Below, one piece after another: positions 9,011-17,707 of a stretch of DNA of 52,236 nucleotides. The translations under genes were made by a program, and so were the position numbers. The DNA lies in NCBI GenBank assembly GCA_020054495.1, contig JAHWGK010000016.1, forward strand, positions 1 to 52,236, written 5' to 3'. Under the pieces are notes generated by a model that saw only the letters and a list, made by a program, of their open reading frames with translations, did not search any database and was not told the DNA's origin. Each line of letters starts with the position of its first letter. Positions within the stretch are counted from its first letter, which is position 1. The DNA comes from Thermoplasmata archaeon (GTDB lineage: Archaea > Thermoplasmatota > E2 > DHVEG-1).

Positions 9011-10423
9011 ATGCAGGTATCTGAGCTTCGATGTAAGCATTGCAAAGAGATTAAAGAAATCTCAGAATTTGACCGTGGTTTTTTTAACAAGAAGGGTTTT
9101 GATGTTTTTTGTCATGATTGTCGCGTAGAAATAGACAAAAAATATGACGCAGTCACAGAGAAGCGTTGTCGTCAATGTGAGGAAAAAAAATCTATAAGTG
9201 AGTTTGGAAAGAACGCTTCAACTCGTGACGGTTATTTTAAAGAGTGTTTGGACTGTCAGGATAAGAATTATCGTAGAAGACGAGCGAGGAGAAATAAAAG
9301 TGTTTGGAATGGTGAGATGCGTGTGTGTAGTAGATGTGGAATGCAGAAACCAACATATGAGTTCCCTACTCCGAGATATAAAAGAACAGGTTCTGTTTAT
9401 TGCTGTAGTTGTATTGCTGATTGGGTTCGTAAAAAGTTATTGAGATTTGAGATGGAGAGAGAAGAACAAGGGTGGCTTGTCAAAAAACGTTGTAAAGGGT
9501 GTGGCCGAATTTTACCATCAGATAGGTTTCATCTAGACCGTCATATAAGAGACGGATTGGCTGATAAATGCAATGATTGTGTTAACGAATGGCATGAGCA
9601 GTGGATTGAAAACAATATAGAGAAACGTCATAGGGGAAAAAATAAAAAAACCGAGTTGAAGGAGTGTAGTGTATGTCATGAGTTGAAACCACTAACCTGT
9701 TTTACTTATGATAAGAGCACATTAGATGGATATGATGCTCAATGTAATGTCTGTATAAAAAGAATCCGTGAAGAAAATGTTAGGATATGGGCTAATCAAA
9801 GGGAAGAAAAAGGAGAGGTATTAAAGGATTTGAAATGTCGTATTTGCGGTCGATTTCTACCTATCGATATGTTTAGTAGGGATAAGGAAAGGAAAAAAGG
9901 ATATTATACCTATTGTAAAGATTGTCATAAACAAAGAGAAAGAGAGGCAGAAAAACGGTGGAAAGTAGAACGAGAGAAAGCTTTAATTGAATTTTCTTTA
10001 GATGCTGTGACAGAGAAGAAATGTAAGTCCTGTGGTCAAGTACTTCCAATTTCTTTGTTTTGGAATCGTCAGGCGAGTAAAGATGGTCATGGTCATTATT
10101 GTAAAAAATGTGAAAATAAGAAGAAAAAAGAACGGAATAAACGGTTGAAGGAGCGTGGTTTCCCTGAGGAGTTAATTCCTAATGAGAAACGTTGTGGTAA
10201 ATGTAGAAGGGTGTTGCCCCAAGCGATGTTTAGCCGGAATTCTATTGCTAGTGATGGACTTAATGCTCATTGTAAAGAGTGCTATAGTGAATATTATAAG
10301 AGTTATTATTCTCGTCCTGAAATTAAGCAGAAACAACAGGAGTATAATAGATTACCTGAGGTGATGGAACGTCGTCGTCTGAGTGCTAAAAATTATTACT
10401 CTCGAAAAAGAGAAAATAGATAA
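9011..10423 (+). CDS. Protein of eight tandem CxxC-x22-CxxC zinc ribbons
   Basis: The chosen start is ATG 9011, because GGAGGT at 8995-9000 is a canonical ribosome site at the right spacing; a TTG at 8993 would start inside it. The 470 residues are almost entirely eight copies of one module: CxxC, about 22 residues with a LP/IS-x-x-x-F and a DG motif, then CxxC and a basic linker. All 32 cysteines are present. Modules lie near nt 9029, 9166, 9325, 9490, 9664, 9835, 10018 and 10189. Single copies of this finger are familiar from phage and HNH-nuclease-associated proteins, but no nuclease domain is present here. Linkers rich in Arg/Lys suggest nucleic-acid binding. Frequent CGT and TGT codons hint at a foreign origin. 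Confidence 0.85.
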   Translation: MQVSELRCKHCKEIKEISEFDRGFFNKKGFDVFCHDCRVEIDKKYDAVTEKRCRQCEEKKSISEFGKNASTRDGYFKECLDCQDKNYRRRRARRNKSVWNGEMRVCSRCGMQKPTYEFPTPRYKRTGSVYCCSCIADWVRKKLLRFEMEREEQGWLVKKRCKGCGRILPSDRFHLDRHIRDGLADKCNDCVNEWHEQWIENNIEKRHRGKNKKTELKECSVCHELKPLTCFTYDKSTLDGYDAQCNVCIKRIREENVRIWANQREEKGEVLKDLKCRICGRFLPIDMFSRDKERKKGYYTYCKDCHKQREREAEKRWKVEREKALIEFSLDAVTEKKCKSCGQVLPISLFWNRQASKDGHGHYCKKCENKKKKERNKRLKERGFPEELIPNEKRCGKCRRVLPQAMFSRNSIASDGLNAHCKECYSEYYKSYYSRPEIKQKQQEYNRLPEVMERRRLSAKNYYSRKRENR

Positions 10424-10481
10424 GGTTTAAGCAACATAATAATAATTAATACTTTCGATATTGAATTATTTAAACAGTAAA

Positions 10482-10570
10482 ATAAGGGCTATGCCCTTAT
10501 AATTCCCTGTTCCGCCTTCGCTTCCTCGGCAAGCCCTATTTGGTCATGCCACATCCCAGCTCGGCGGGAA
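10482..10570 (+). other. GC-rich patch with perfect 8-bp hairpin
   Basis: ATAAGGGC-TAT-GCCCTTAT (10482-10500) forms an 8-bp stem with a 3-nt loop after the zinc-ribbon gene. The next 70 bases are much more GC-rich than their surroundings and include GCCGAGCTGGGATGTGG on the minus strand. The hairpin could end the upstream transcript, although no T-run follows. The patch looks like inserted DNA. Confidence 0.4.
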
Positions 10571-10734
10571 AAATAAATAAAAAGTCAACAAAACTAAGCA
10601 AAGAAATGTTGAAACATACAAAATCAATGAATTGGTTGACTAAGTTGATATTAATTTTAGCATGTCTAACTTTTGCAATGGTCACTGTACAAATTATCTT
10701 GATATTAGTTACTAGTAACTTGATTAAAATTTAG
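10540..10734 (+). CDS. Possible small single-helix membrane protein
   Basis: The open frame begins at TTG 10540. Its N-terminal part is encoded by the GC-rich patch, so the real start is more likely ATG 10603 (MLKHTKSMNWLTK...) or ATG 10627. The C-terminal half is one long hydrophobic helix (LTKLILILACLTFAMVTVQI...). There is no convincing ribosome site. It could be a non-coding frame; low confidence. Confidence 0.3.
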   Translation: MVMPHPSSAGKINKKSTKLSKEMLKHTKSMNWLTKLILILACLTFAMVTVQIILILVTSNLIKI

Positions 10735-10875
10735 GGGTTGAAATGTTATACCCCACTAATTGCACCACACTAAATGCAACACACCAATATAGACCAGAAC
10801 CAATATTACATACATTTATATCATGTTGCCCCACACTTAAATCACCTAGAATTGTTTTTCATGTAAAATGGGTAT

Positions 10876-10933
10876 TTATTGTGCAAAACACAAAGTAGCA
10901 CGGATTATTGTGCAAAGCCGTTATTGAGTGCCT
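10876..10933 (+). repeat. TTATTGTGCAAA(A/G)C tandem words plus GTTATTGAG motif
   Basis: TTATTGTGCAAAAC (10876-10889) and TTATTGTGCAAAGC (10905-10918) are direct repeats 29 bp apart, followed at once by CGTTATTGAGTGCC. TGTGCAAAGC and GTTATTGAG(G/T)GC also occur together near 5462-5518. The rest of the gap 10735-11035 is AT-rich with no recognisable gene. Confidence 0.5.
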
Positions 10934-10970
10934 TTTTTCCATTTTGTCATTTTTCCCAAAAACCTTTAAA

Positions 10971-11026
10971 TACGCTCATAGACAAAAATACCACGTTAGT
11001 TAATATCACGCTAACATCTAACGTGG
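10971..11026 (+). promoter_or_regulatory. TATA box and 9-bp inverted repeat ahead of the beta-helix gene
   Basis: CTTTAAATAC (10971-10980) is a TATA-like element. Around and just after the expected start site, CCACGTTAG (10991-10999) is perfectly complementary to CTAACGTGG (11018-11026). This could be an operator or a hairpin in the leader of the gene starting at 11036. Confidence 0.45.
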
Positions 11027-11035
11027 CATGGTAAG

Positions 11036-12025
11036 ATGAAGAGGAGAATCAAAATAGCTGTAGCTTCACTAACAATAGTCCTAATGGCTGAATTGACCAT
11101 AGCTTCAAATGTACAAGCAATACAAATTTCTCAAACAAACAACAATGAACAAATTCTAATAGTAGACAAGAGCGGAGAAGGCGACTACAAAACCATCCAA
11201 GAAGCTATCAACCATGCACAACCAGGAGTCATAGTATACGTTAAAAAAGGAGAATATAGCGAGATAATTGATATAAAAAAGCAAATCACTCTGATTGGAG
11301 AGGATAGGGAGAGCACTCTAATCAACCCCATCTCAGAAAAAAACAAATATGCAATCCGTCTCGGGGCTCCAGAAGCGAAAATAAGCTGCCTCAGTATCAA
11401 TAATGGAGCCCCTGGCCTCTATACTACTGGTGTTCGTGTAACATCTTCAAAAACAGAGATACGCGATTGTAACATATATGATACCCCTGTTGGAATTGCA
11501 ATATGGACTTCTAATAATATCATAGATAATTGTAATTTCAGAGGATGTAACGATGAGGGAATTGTTCTTATTGGAACCAGTTACTCAGAATGTAATAATA
11601 ACATAATAACGAACTGTATATTTCATGAAAACTGTGATGGAATTGAGCTACAATATTCATCAAGCAATACAATTTCTAATAGCGAATTTTATGATAATAC
11701 ACATGCAGGGATAGATGCGATAGCATCAGCAAATGATAAAAACACTATTATCAACTGTAGAATCTACAATAACAAAGTCCATGGCATATATCTTTCGTCA
11801 TCATCTGAAAATCAGATTATAGATTGTATTATTTATGATAACAAAGATGGAAATATTGTAATGAATAAGTACTCAGAAAACAATCAAATAATCCCTAATT
11901 CCGATTCAATCTCAGAAGATAATAAGGTGAGTATCAAAGAAATGTTGCAGAGTTTTATAAGCATTAGGTCTAAATTAAATATGCAGAGAATAATTTCTAT
12001 TTTGGATTATTTTAGTTCTTATTGA
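11036..12025 (+). CDS. Secreted right-handed beta-helix (NosD/pectate-lyase-like) protein
   Basis: A signal peptide (MKRRIKIAVASLTIVLMAEL..., ending near 'VQA') leads into 'DKSGEGDYKTIQEAINHAQPGVIVYVKKGEYSE', the standard entry of pectin-lyase-fold proteins. About eight short parallel-helix rungs follow (IRDCNIYD, IDNCNFRG, ITNCIFHEN, ISNSEFYDN, IINCRIYNN, IIDCIIYDN). The C-terminal 45 residues are not repeat-like. There is no membrane anchor, so it is probably secreted. Members of this fold bind or cleave polysaccharides; catalytic residues for a specific reaction cannot be assigned. 329 residues. Confidence 0.8.
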   Translation: MKRRIKIAVASLTIVLMAELTIASNVQAIQISQTNNNEQILIVDKSGEGDYKTIQEAINHAQPGVIVYVKKGEYSEIIDIKKQITLIGEDRESTLINPISEKNKYAIRLGAPEAKISCLSINNGAPGLYTTGVRVTSSKTEIRDCNIYDTPVGIAIWTSNNIIDNCNFRGCNDEGIVLIGTSYSECNNNIITNCIFHENCDGIELQYSSSNTISNSEFYDNTHAGIDAIASANDKNTIINCRIYNNKVHGIYLSSSSENQIIDCIIYDNKDGNIVMNKYSENNQIIPNSDSISEDNKVSIKEMLQSFISIRSKLNMQRIISILDYFSSY

Positions 12026-12174
12026 TTTTTATTCGACTCTTATCATGTATTTTCATTGTAAGAGCCCCCGTCAGATAAGAGGTTATCCCTTTGTTCTATA
12101 TTGAAAATAACTTATAGAGTTGGTGATATTAGAACAATTCTAAAATGCAACTCTGTTGCCTTGGCCGTTTTTCT

Positions 12175-14037
12175 TTAGTAGAGATATATAAGAGGAGAAG
12201 TTTTAATGTGATCAACCTCCCCACTTGAATCCACTAGTAGGAGTTTTAGATAATACCATCCTGGTTTGGCATTTTTAGGAACAGTAACAATAAGAGAACC
12301 AGTATTATTTGATCCTTTATAAGCAACAAAGCTAATTTGAGATTGAGCTATTAGAATAGAGCGAATTCTGTCTTTGCATAGTTGTGCTTTAACAGTTACA
12401 TAATCTTCAGAGAAATCTGTACTTACATTAAAAGCAGTCTGTATAGAGTCATCATTACCATCATTATCTATATCTACTTTAGTAAATTCCCAAGATGTGA
12501 ACTGATCATCAGGATCAACAGTGAGGCATTTAGTAACATTTAATATGATTTCACCAGTAACGCTAACATCCGTCCAATTAAAATATTTCATTACATCACC
12601 TTCAGTATGATTCAAACCATCCCTATGATGTAAAAGCCATGGACCATTCTTCAGAAAACATACAGTCTTACATCGTAAGGGACGTTTAAGAGCAAATGAA
12701 TGATCATCACTGATATGTCCCAGGGGCATCCAGACGTCATCGATGTCAGTCGTATCCCCCATCCGTTTTACATAATCACTTCGTTCAGCGACAGCCCATA
12801 TATTTTCTAAAAATTTTTTGTTATTTGCAGCAACCTGTAACGTAAGTCTTTTTTGTTCTACTTGATCAAAACCAAGCTGATTCAAATCAATAACATAAAT
12901 AATGTTCTCATCACGATGAAAGGCTTCATAATATATCGACCCGCGCATACCATACTCTTCACCAGCAAAACCAACGAATTTAATGTTGTATTTCGGCGTG
13001 ATATTATGATCAACAAAATATTTTGCAATTCCAAGTACTATTGCCATACCAATTGCTGAATCTGCAGTAGCCTGACACCACCAACCATCATATAAACAAC
13101 CGACAATAGCAGTTTTACTTGGATCAGTTCCATTAAGCTGCCCTATAACATTATAGCTCATGACAGATTTATTAAATCTTTGTTTCAGATGAAAATCAAC
13201 GGTGTAATCTTCAATATTATTATTTATTTTTTCACCTATTGAACGATTGATATATAATCTAGGAATCACAGTTTCAGAGGCAGGCATATCATAGGTATCA
13301 TTGTTTTTAAAGTCAATATGAATCCGGCCCTTGTAATGTGGATATCTAAAACGTTCTTTAATATCCCGAAGGATGTTTTCAACAATCTTAATGGTGAGTT
13401 TGAAAGAAGGAAAATCTAAGAAATTAAAAAATCTATCACGTCTTGACTCTGGTTCATAAATTAGAACGTAATCTTCTTTGTCTTCCCATAGTTTTGGGTG
13501 TTCACGTCTAATCTTTAACCCTTTATAAGAAAAATTACAATTTTTCTGAAACGGATTACCGTGAGGACCGAGAGGTGTTTGAGTGATATGACAATCAACC
13601 TTTTCAGTGTTTGTCCCATCGCTAATAGCCATACCATATTCAAGTATCTCAATTTTATGTGTAACTGTTGGACATGAGGGCAAATTTTTTAATTGCTCCT
13701 TGGTAGTAAAAAGACCTAGCTCAGTCATATTTTCATAAAGTATCTCTGCAGCACGCCATTCTCCTTTTGTTCCAAAAGCTCTACCTTTAGCTATTTCACC
13801 AGCTGATTCATCGTATTCAGTGAATACGATATTACTAAGATTCTCTGTGATATTGTAGATGTATTGTAAGTCTAATACACTTTCATTAATTATTGAATTA
13901 GGTGTTTGATACAATGAGTCATTGTTTACACCATTTGTTTCTATCATTTTACTATTTATAATTGGAACAACAGATGTTCCAACAAATAGAAGTGTTATTA
14001 CTAAAACAAGACTTTTACTAAACAACCTATATTTCAT
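12175..14037 (-). CDS. Exported M28-like metallopeptidase homologue, copy 1
   Basis: A signal sequence (SLVLVITLLFVGTSVVPIIN) precedes an M28-type alpha/beta domain. Recognisable ligand motifs are 'LYD', 'ATADSAIGMA', 'GFAGEEYGMRG', 'IDLNQLGF' and 'LNHTEGD'. The first zinc-ligand His of the usual AHYD motif is Leu here (L315 in GCLYDG), so metal binding or activity may be altered. About 80 C-terminal residues form an extra beta-rich domain. The start follows GAGGGTTTATAAA. The next gene upstream (14216-15841) is a paralogue, evidently a tandem duplication. Possible peptide or amide hydrolase, or an inactive binding protein. Confidence 0.75.
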   Translation of the reverse strand: MKYRLFSKSLVLVITLLFVGTSVVPIINSKMIETNGVNNDSLYQTPNSIINESVLDLQYIYNITENLSNIVFTEYDESAGEIAKGRAFGTKGEWRAAEILYENMTELGLFTTKEQLKNLPSCPTVTHKIEILEYGMAISDGTNTEKVDCHITQTPLGPHGNPFQKNCNFSYKGLKIRREHPKLWEDKEDYVLIYEPESRRDRFFNFLDFPSFKLTIKIVENILRDIKERFRYPHYKGRIHIDFKNNDTYDMPASETVIPRLYINRSIGEKINNNIEDYTVDFHLKQRFNKSVMSYNVIGQLNGTDPSKTAIVGCLYDGWWCQATADSAIGMAIVLGIAKYFVDHNITPKYNIKFVGFAGEEYGMRGSIYYEAFHRDENIIYVIDLNQLGFDQVEQKRLTLQVAANNKKFLENIWAVAERSDYVKRMGDTTDIDDVWMPLGHISDDHSFALKRPLRCKTVCFLKNGPWLLHHRDGLNHTEGDVMKYFNWTDVSVTGEIILNVTKCLTVDPDDQFTSWEFTKVDIDNDGNDDSIQTAFNVSTDFSEDYVTVKAQLCKDRIRSILIAQSQISFVAYKGSNNTGSLIVTVPKNAKPGWYYLKLLLVDSSGEVDHIKTSPLIYLY

Positions 14038-14149
14038 TTTATAAACCCTCTTAGATAAATATTATATTTCTTAATATATAAATATGTTGTCTAACAAAGA
14101 TCTAATAATATGCAATCATTAAAAAACTAGTTACTAGGTGTTTGTTTGG

Positions 14150-14215
14150 GGGATTTAAAGCGGTCAATACAGCATCTTCAAATCCATCATTATCTGTATC
14201 TACTTAGATAACCTC
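14150..14215 (-). pseudogene. Decayed C-terminal extension of M28-like copy 2
   Basis: Beyond the TGA that ends the gene at 14216, the same frame still aligns with copy 1: QFKT-stop-EVI-stop-VDTDNDGFEDAVLTALN against QFTSWEFTKVDIDNDGNDDSIQTAFN. TGA replaces Trp and TAA replaces Lys. After that, similarity ends. The C-terminal domain of copy 2 has therefore been lost by nonsense mutation. Confidence 0.75.
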
Positions 14216-15841
14216 TCAAGTTTTAAACTGTTCATTAGGATTAACGGTGAGATATTTAGTAATGTTTAAAGCAATTTCACCAGTAGCACTAACATCACGC
14301 CAGTCGAAATAATCCAAGACATCTCCTGCAGTATGACCCAATCCATCTCTGTGATGCCATATCCATGGGAAATCCTTTAGAAAACAAACAGTCTTACAGC
14401 GGAAAGGTCTATTCTGAGCAAATAATTTATTATCACTAGGGGCTCCTAAAGGCCACCATTTTTTAGCAATGTCAGCTGTATCTCCTGTCCTTTTAACATA
14501 ATCAGTTCTTTTTGCAACCTTCCAGATTTCATTCATGAATCCATACTTATTGACTAACAGGTTGAGTTGGAGCCGTGGATAATCTTGAGTAAAACCAACT
14601 TGATTCATATCAATGACATAAATAATGTCTTCATCCTTGTGAGTAGCTTCATAATATTTTACTCCGCGTAAACCTGCTTCTTCACCACCAAAACCAATAA
14701 ACTTTATATTATAATCTGGCTTGATATTATAATCAACAAAGTATTTAGCTATACCAAGCACAATTGCCATGCCAATCGCGGAGTCTCCGGTTCCTTGGCA
14801 CCAAACAGAATCATATAGACAATCAACTATGACAGTTTTACTAGGATCAGTTCCATTAAGTTGTCCAATCACATTATACGAAATTACTGATTTATTGTAC
14901 CGTTGTTTAACATAAAAATCCACAGTGAAATTTTCAATATCTTGAATAACTCTCCTGCCTGTTGATCCGTTTATGCTTAAACAAGGCGGCATCTTTCCTT
15001 CAGGATTAGAACCAGTATTATAAGTATCATAGGTAAAATCATAAACAATTACTCCTTTACAGTGAGGAAAGAATTCATGCAAAATCGATTTTTTGATTTT
15101 ACTTTTTAAGTAACTCCATGCTACCATTGGAAAAGTTCTTATAGGATAAAAAAATTTTCTTAAGAGTTTGACATCAAGAGGTAGAGATGCATTTGGATTT
15201 CGATCTAATACACTCCTACCCTCTTCAATGAAGACATAATCCTTACCTTTCTTGTCATAGGCACGGGCATCAAGCCATTCATAGACCGACTTTGGTTTTT
15301 GTTTTATTTTAAGTCCTATGTATGAAAAGTTACACTCTAATTGTGTAGAAAGTAGTTCAGGATCTAACTTTAATGGAGTAATTTGGCAATCAACAGTTTC
15401 ATTACTGTTACTAGTTTTATTTGTAAGTATCATTTTAAAATCTAATGTTTCATATGCATATGTAAGTCTTGGGTATCTTGGTATATTCTTAATTTGCTCT
15501 TTGATTGTAAAAAGACCAAGCTCTGTCAGATTATCATAAAGAATCTTAGCTGCTTTATGTTCTCCTTTTGTCCCAAAGGACCTACCTTTAGCAAGCTCGC
15601 CAGCTGATTCATTGTACTCGGTAAATATGATATAACTAAGGTCTCTGGTGATATTATAGATATATTCCAAGTCTAACATACTCTCATTTATTATTGAAAC
15701 AATTGTTTGGTGCCCTGAATTATTATTTTTAACCTCTGTTTGTATTATGTTGGAGTTTATACTTGGGATAAAAGATGCTCCAATAAAAAGAAGTATTATT
15801 CCCAAAATTAAAAATTTTCTAAACAAGGTGTTTTTACCCAT
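14216..15841 (-). CDS. Exported M28-like metallopeptidase homologue, copy 2 (C-terminally truncated)
   Basis: This 541-residue paralogue of the 12175-14037 product has the same layout: signal peptide (ILGIILLFIGASFIPSIN), unique N-terminal region and M28-like domain (DCLYDSVWCQGTGDSAIG, GFGGEEAGLRG, IDMNQVGF, LGHTAGD). It shares the Leu in place of the first zinc His, and the SDDHSF of copy 1 is SDNKLF here. The reading frame stops at TGA where copy 1 has Trp, removing the C-terminal beta domain. The start follows GAGGGATAAAT. It may still be expressed as a shorter exported protein. Confidence 0.75.
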   Translation of the reverse strand: MGKNTLFRKFLILGIILLFIGASFIPSINSNIIQTEVKNNNSGHQTIVSIINESMLDLEYIYNITRDLSYIIFTEYNESAGELAKGRSFGTKGEHKAAKILYDNLTELGLFTIKEQIKNIPRYPRLTYAYETLDFKMILTNKTSNSNETVDCQITPLKLDPELLSTQLECNFSYIGLKIKQKPKSVYEWLDARAYDKKGKDYVFIEEGRSVLDRNPNASLPLDVKLLRKFFYPIRTFPMVAWSYLKSKIKKSILHEFFPHCKGVIVYDFTYDTYNTGSNPEGKMPPCLSINGSTGRRVIQDIENFTVDFYVKQRYNKSVISYNVIGQLNGTDPSKTVIVDCLYDSVWCQGTGDSAIGMAIVLGIAKYFVDYNIKPDYNIKFIGFGGEEAGLRGVKYYEATHKDEDIIYVIDMNQVGFTQDYPRLQLNLLVNKYGFMNEIWKVAKRTDYVKRTGDTADIAKKWWPLGAPSDNKLFAQNRPFRCKTVCFLKDFPWIWHHRDGLGHTAGDVLDYFDWRDVSATGEIALNITKYLTVNPNEQFKT

Positions 15842-15945
15842 ATTTATCCCTCTTTTTTATTTATTTATGTTCTATTTACAAAAATATTGTTGTAGATTAT
15901 ATAAAAACTTTATAGTCCAATTCTCCAATTCAATAAAAATATCAG

Positions 15946-17520
15946 CTATAGAAATCTCGATAAGAAATTTTTTATGCGTGTAGTTTTTAATCCTGTTTTT
16001 CTTTCTATAGCGAGTAGCATTTTTAGATCGTCTGCCTCCAAGCTCTTGGTCAATAAAACTGATAGAAGATATATACCATAAAACACTACTAATAATAGAA
16101 TGATAGACCACAAATTATAGGGTAGAAACCGTTTAGATAAAAAGTAAATTGGAACTATGAATATTATCGAGAGCAATGTTGGTTTTATCAGATTCCAACT
16201 AAGGGGCTGGATCTTACTCAATGAATACATTTTCCAGGTTTTGATAACGTTAGTAGATATAAATGCAATTCCTGAAGCAAAAGCAGCACCAATAAAACTA
16301 TAAGATGGAATTAATAGGGCATTTAGTATTACATTTAAAATAGCGGTAAATAATGTTGAAAACATTATAAATCGAGTTTTACCCAAAACCAATAACGTGG
16401 CACCACAAGGTCCTGCAAAATTGCCAGTAATGAATGCTAGAGAAAGAATTCTTAACACATTTGCCGATGGAAGGTAGTTGGGCCCAACTACAACACTTAT
16501 TATTAACTCAGGAAAAAGAAAGAATATAACAAATATCGGTAAAGTTGATAGGCAGATCCATTTCGTCAAAATCAAATAATTATTTTTCATCTCCCCCAAG
16601 AGACCTCTGGCATACAATCCTGAAAAAACAGGTACAAAAGCAATTAACAGAGCTGCCAATGGAAAAGATATGAATGTTGAAAAAGGCTGCCCGACATGAT
16701 AAAAACCCACATTGGCAGCATCTTTTAAACCACCCAACATCAACGTATCTGTCCAAGAAACTATCATCACAATCATTGTTGTACCTAAGAGCGGAATCGA
16801 AAAAATGATTAGTTCTTTTGCAGCTGGGCTAATAATCAATTTTAATGAAGGCATTACAAAAGAAGGCGATTGTCTAATAGTATAAATTACAAGAACAATA
16901 AAAACAATAATTCCAGATGCTAAATAAGAATAAAAAACGTAAATAAAGGAGAAATTCAAAAAAATAATTATTGCAACAAATATTAGAAAAAGCGTACTCG
17001 CTAAAATAACCTTTAAAACCATTGGTTTTATTTGTTCAAATCCTCTAAAAATGGAAATAATTATCATATTTAACGCAAAAAATGGTAGTGCAATGGCAAA
17101 TATTTTTAATGGGAGAATCAGCGCAGTTTCATGGAATATGGTTTGAGAAATCCAGTTAGAAGAAATAAATATGATTAAACCTAGTATCATACTAATTAAA
17201 AAGCTTAAAAAAACTGAAGTAACAATGAAATCTGGAATTTTATTAAATTCTTTTTTTCCTCTGCTATGAGCAATACTTCGAACAACCCCATCAGTCATTC
17301 CCAGAACACTAATAGTCATACAAATGCTAAGAACTGCATACGCTAACGAAAATATTCCTACATCGCTTTCTGTCCAAGTTCTGGCAATGAAAACTGCAAC
17401 AAGAAGACCAAAAAAATAACTCAATAATTGGCCAATCAGGGCTAACCCTGTCCCTTCAACAAGCTTTTTAAGAGAATCATTGAGAGCATAAGCCTTTGAC
17501 GGGTTTTTATCAGCGGTCAT
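15946..17520 (-). CDS. Polysaccharide/oligosaccharide flippase, MOP superfamily (Wzx-like)
   Basis: The 524 residues form about 14 transmembrane helices. The N-terminal 'GTGLALIGQLLSYFFGLLVAVFIARTWTESDVGIFSLAYAV' is typical of RfbX/Wzx-type lipid-linked oligosaccharide exporters. It would move glycan precursors for surface glycans or N-glycosylation, consistent with the sequon-rich exported proteins in this window. The stop lies about 100 bp beyond the start of M28-like copy 2. It stands alone; no glycosyltransferase is adjacent. Confidence 0.85.
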   Translation of the reverse strand: MTADKNPSKAYALNDSLKKLVEGTGLALIGQLLSYFFGLLVAVFIARTWTESDVGIFSLAYAVLSICMTISVLGMTDGVVRSIAHSRGKKEFNKIPDFIVTSVFLSFLISMILGLIIFISSNWISQTIFHETALILPLKIFAIALPFFALNMIIISIFRGFEQIKPMVLKVILASTLFLIFVAIIIFLNFSFIYVFYSYLASGIIVFIVLVIYTIRQSPSFVMPSLKLIISPAAKELIIFSIPLLGTTMIVMIVSWTDTLMLGGLKDAANVGFYHVGQPFSTFISFPLAALLIAFVPVFSGLYARGLLGEMKNNYLILTKWICLSTLPIFVIFFLFPELIISVVVGPNYLPSANVLRILSLAFITGNFAGPCGATLLVLGKTRFIMFSTLFTAILNVILNALLIPSYSFIGAAFASGIAFISTNVIKTWKMYSLSKIQPLSWNLIKPTLLSIIFIVPIYFLSKRFLPYNLWSIILLLVVFYGIYLLSVLLTKSLEADDLKMLLAIERKTGLKTTRIKNFLSRFL

Positions 17521-17707
17521 CTGTAAACCTGAATTTCTAATTTTACGTATATACAGAAGTTTTTTAAAAACTATTACCTACCATCTGTGATTATCTAAAA
17601 TATCCTCCTGAGTTCATTTATCTCCATACATTCTTAAAACAAGTAGTGGTGTATAACAGTATTTCTAGATGTGAAAGATAAAGAAAAAAAGAAAGATGTG
17701 GACTAAT

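Noticed and set aside
9198-9443. Second reading frame of 81 codons inside the zinc-ribbon gene
   Set aside because: It overlaps a strongly supported repeat protein, lacks a ribosome site and is Val/Cys-rich in the way expected of an out-of-frame reading.
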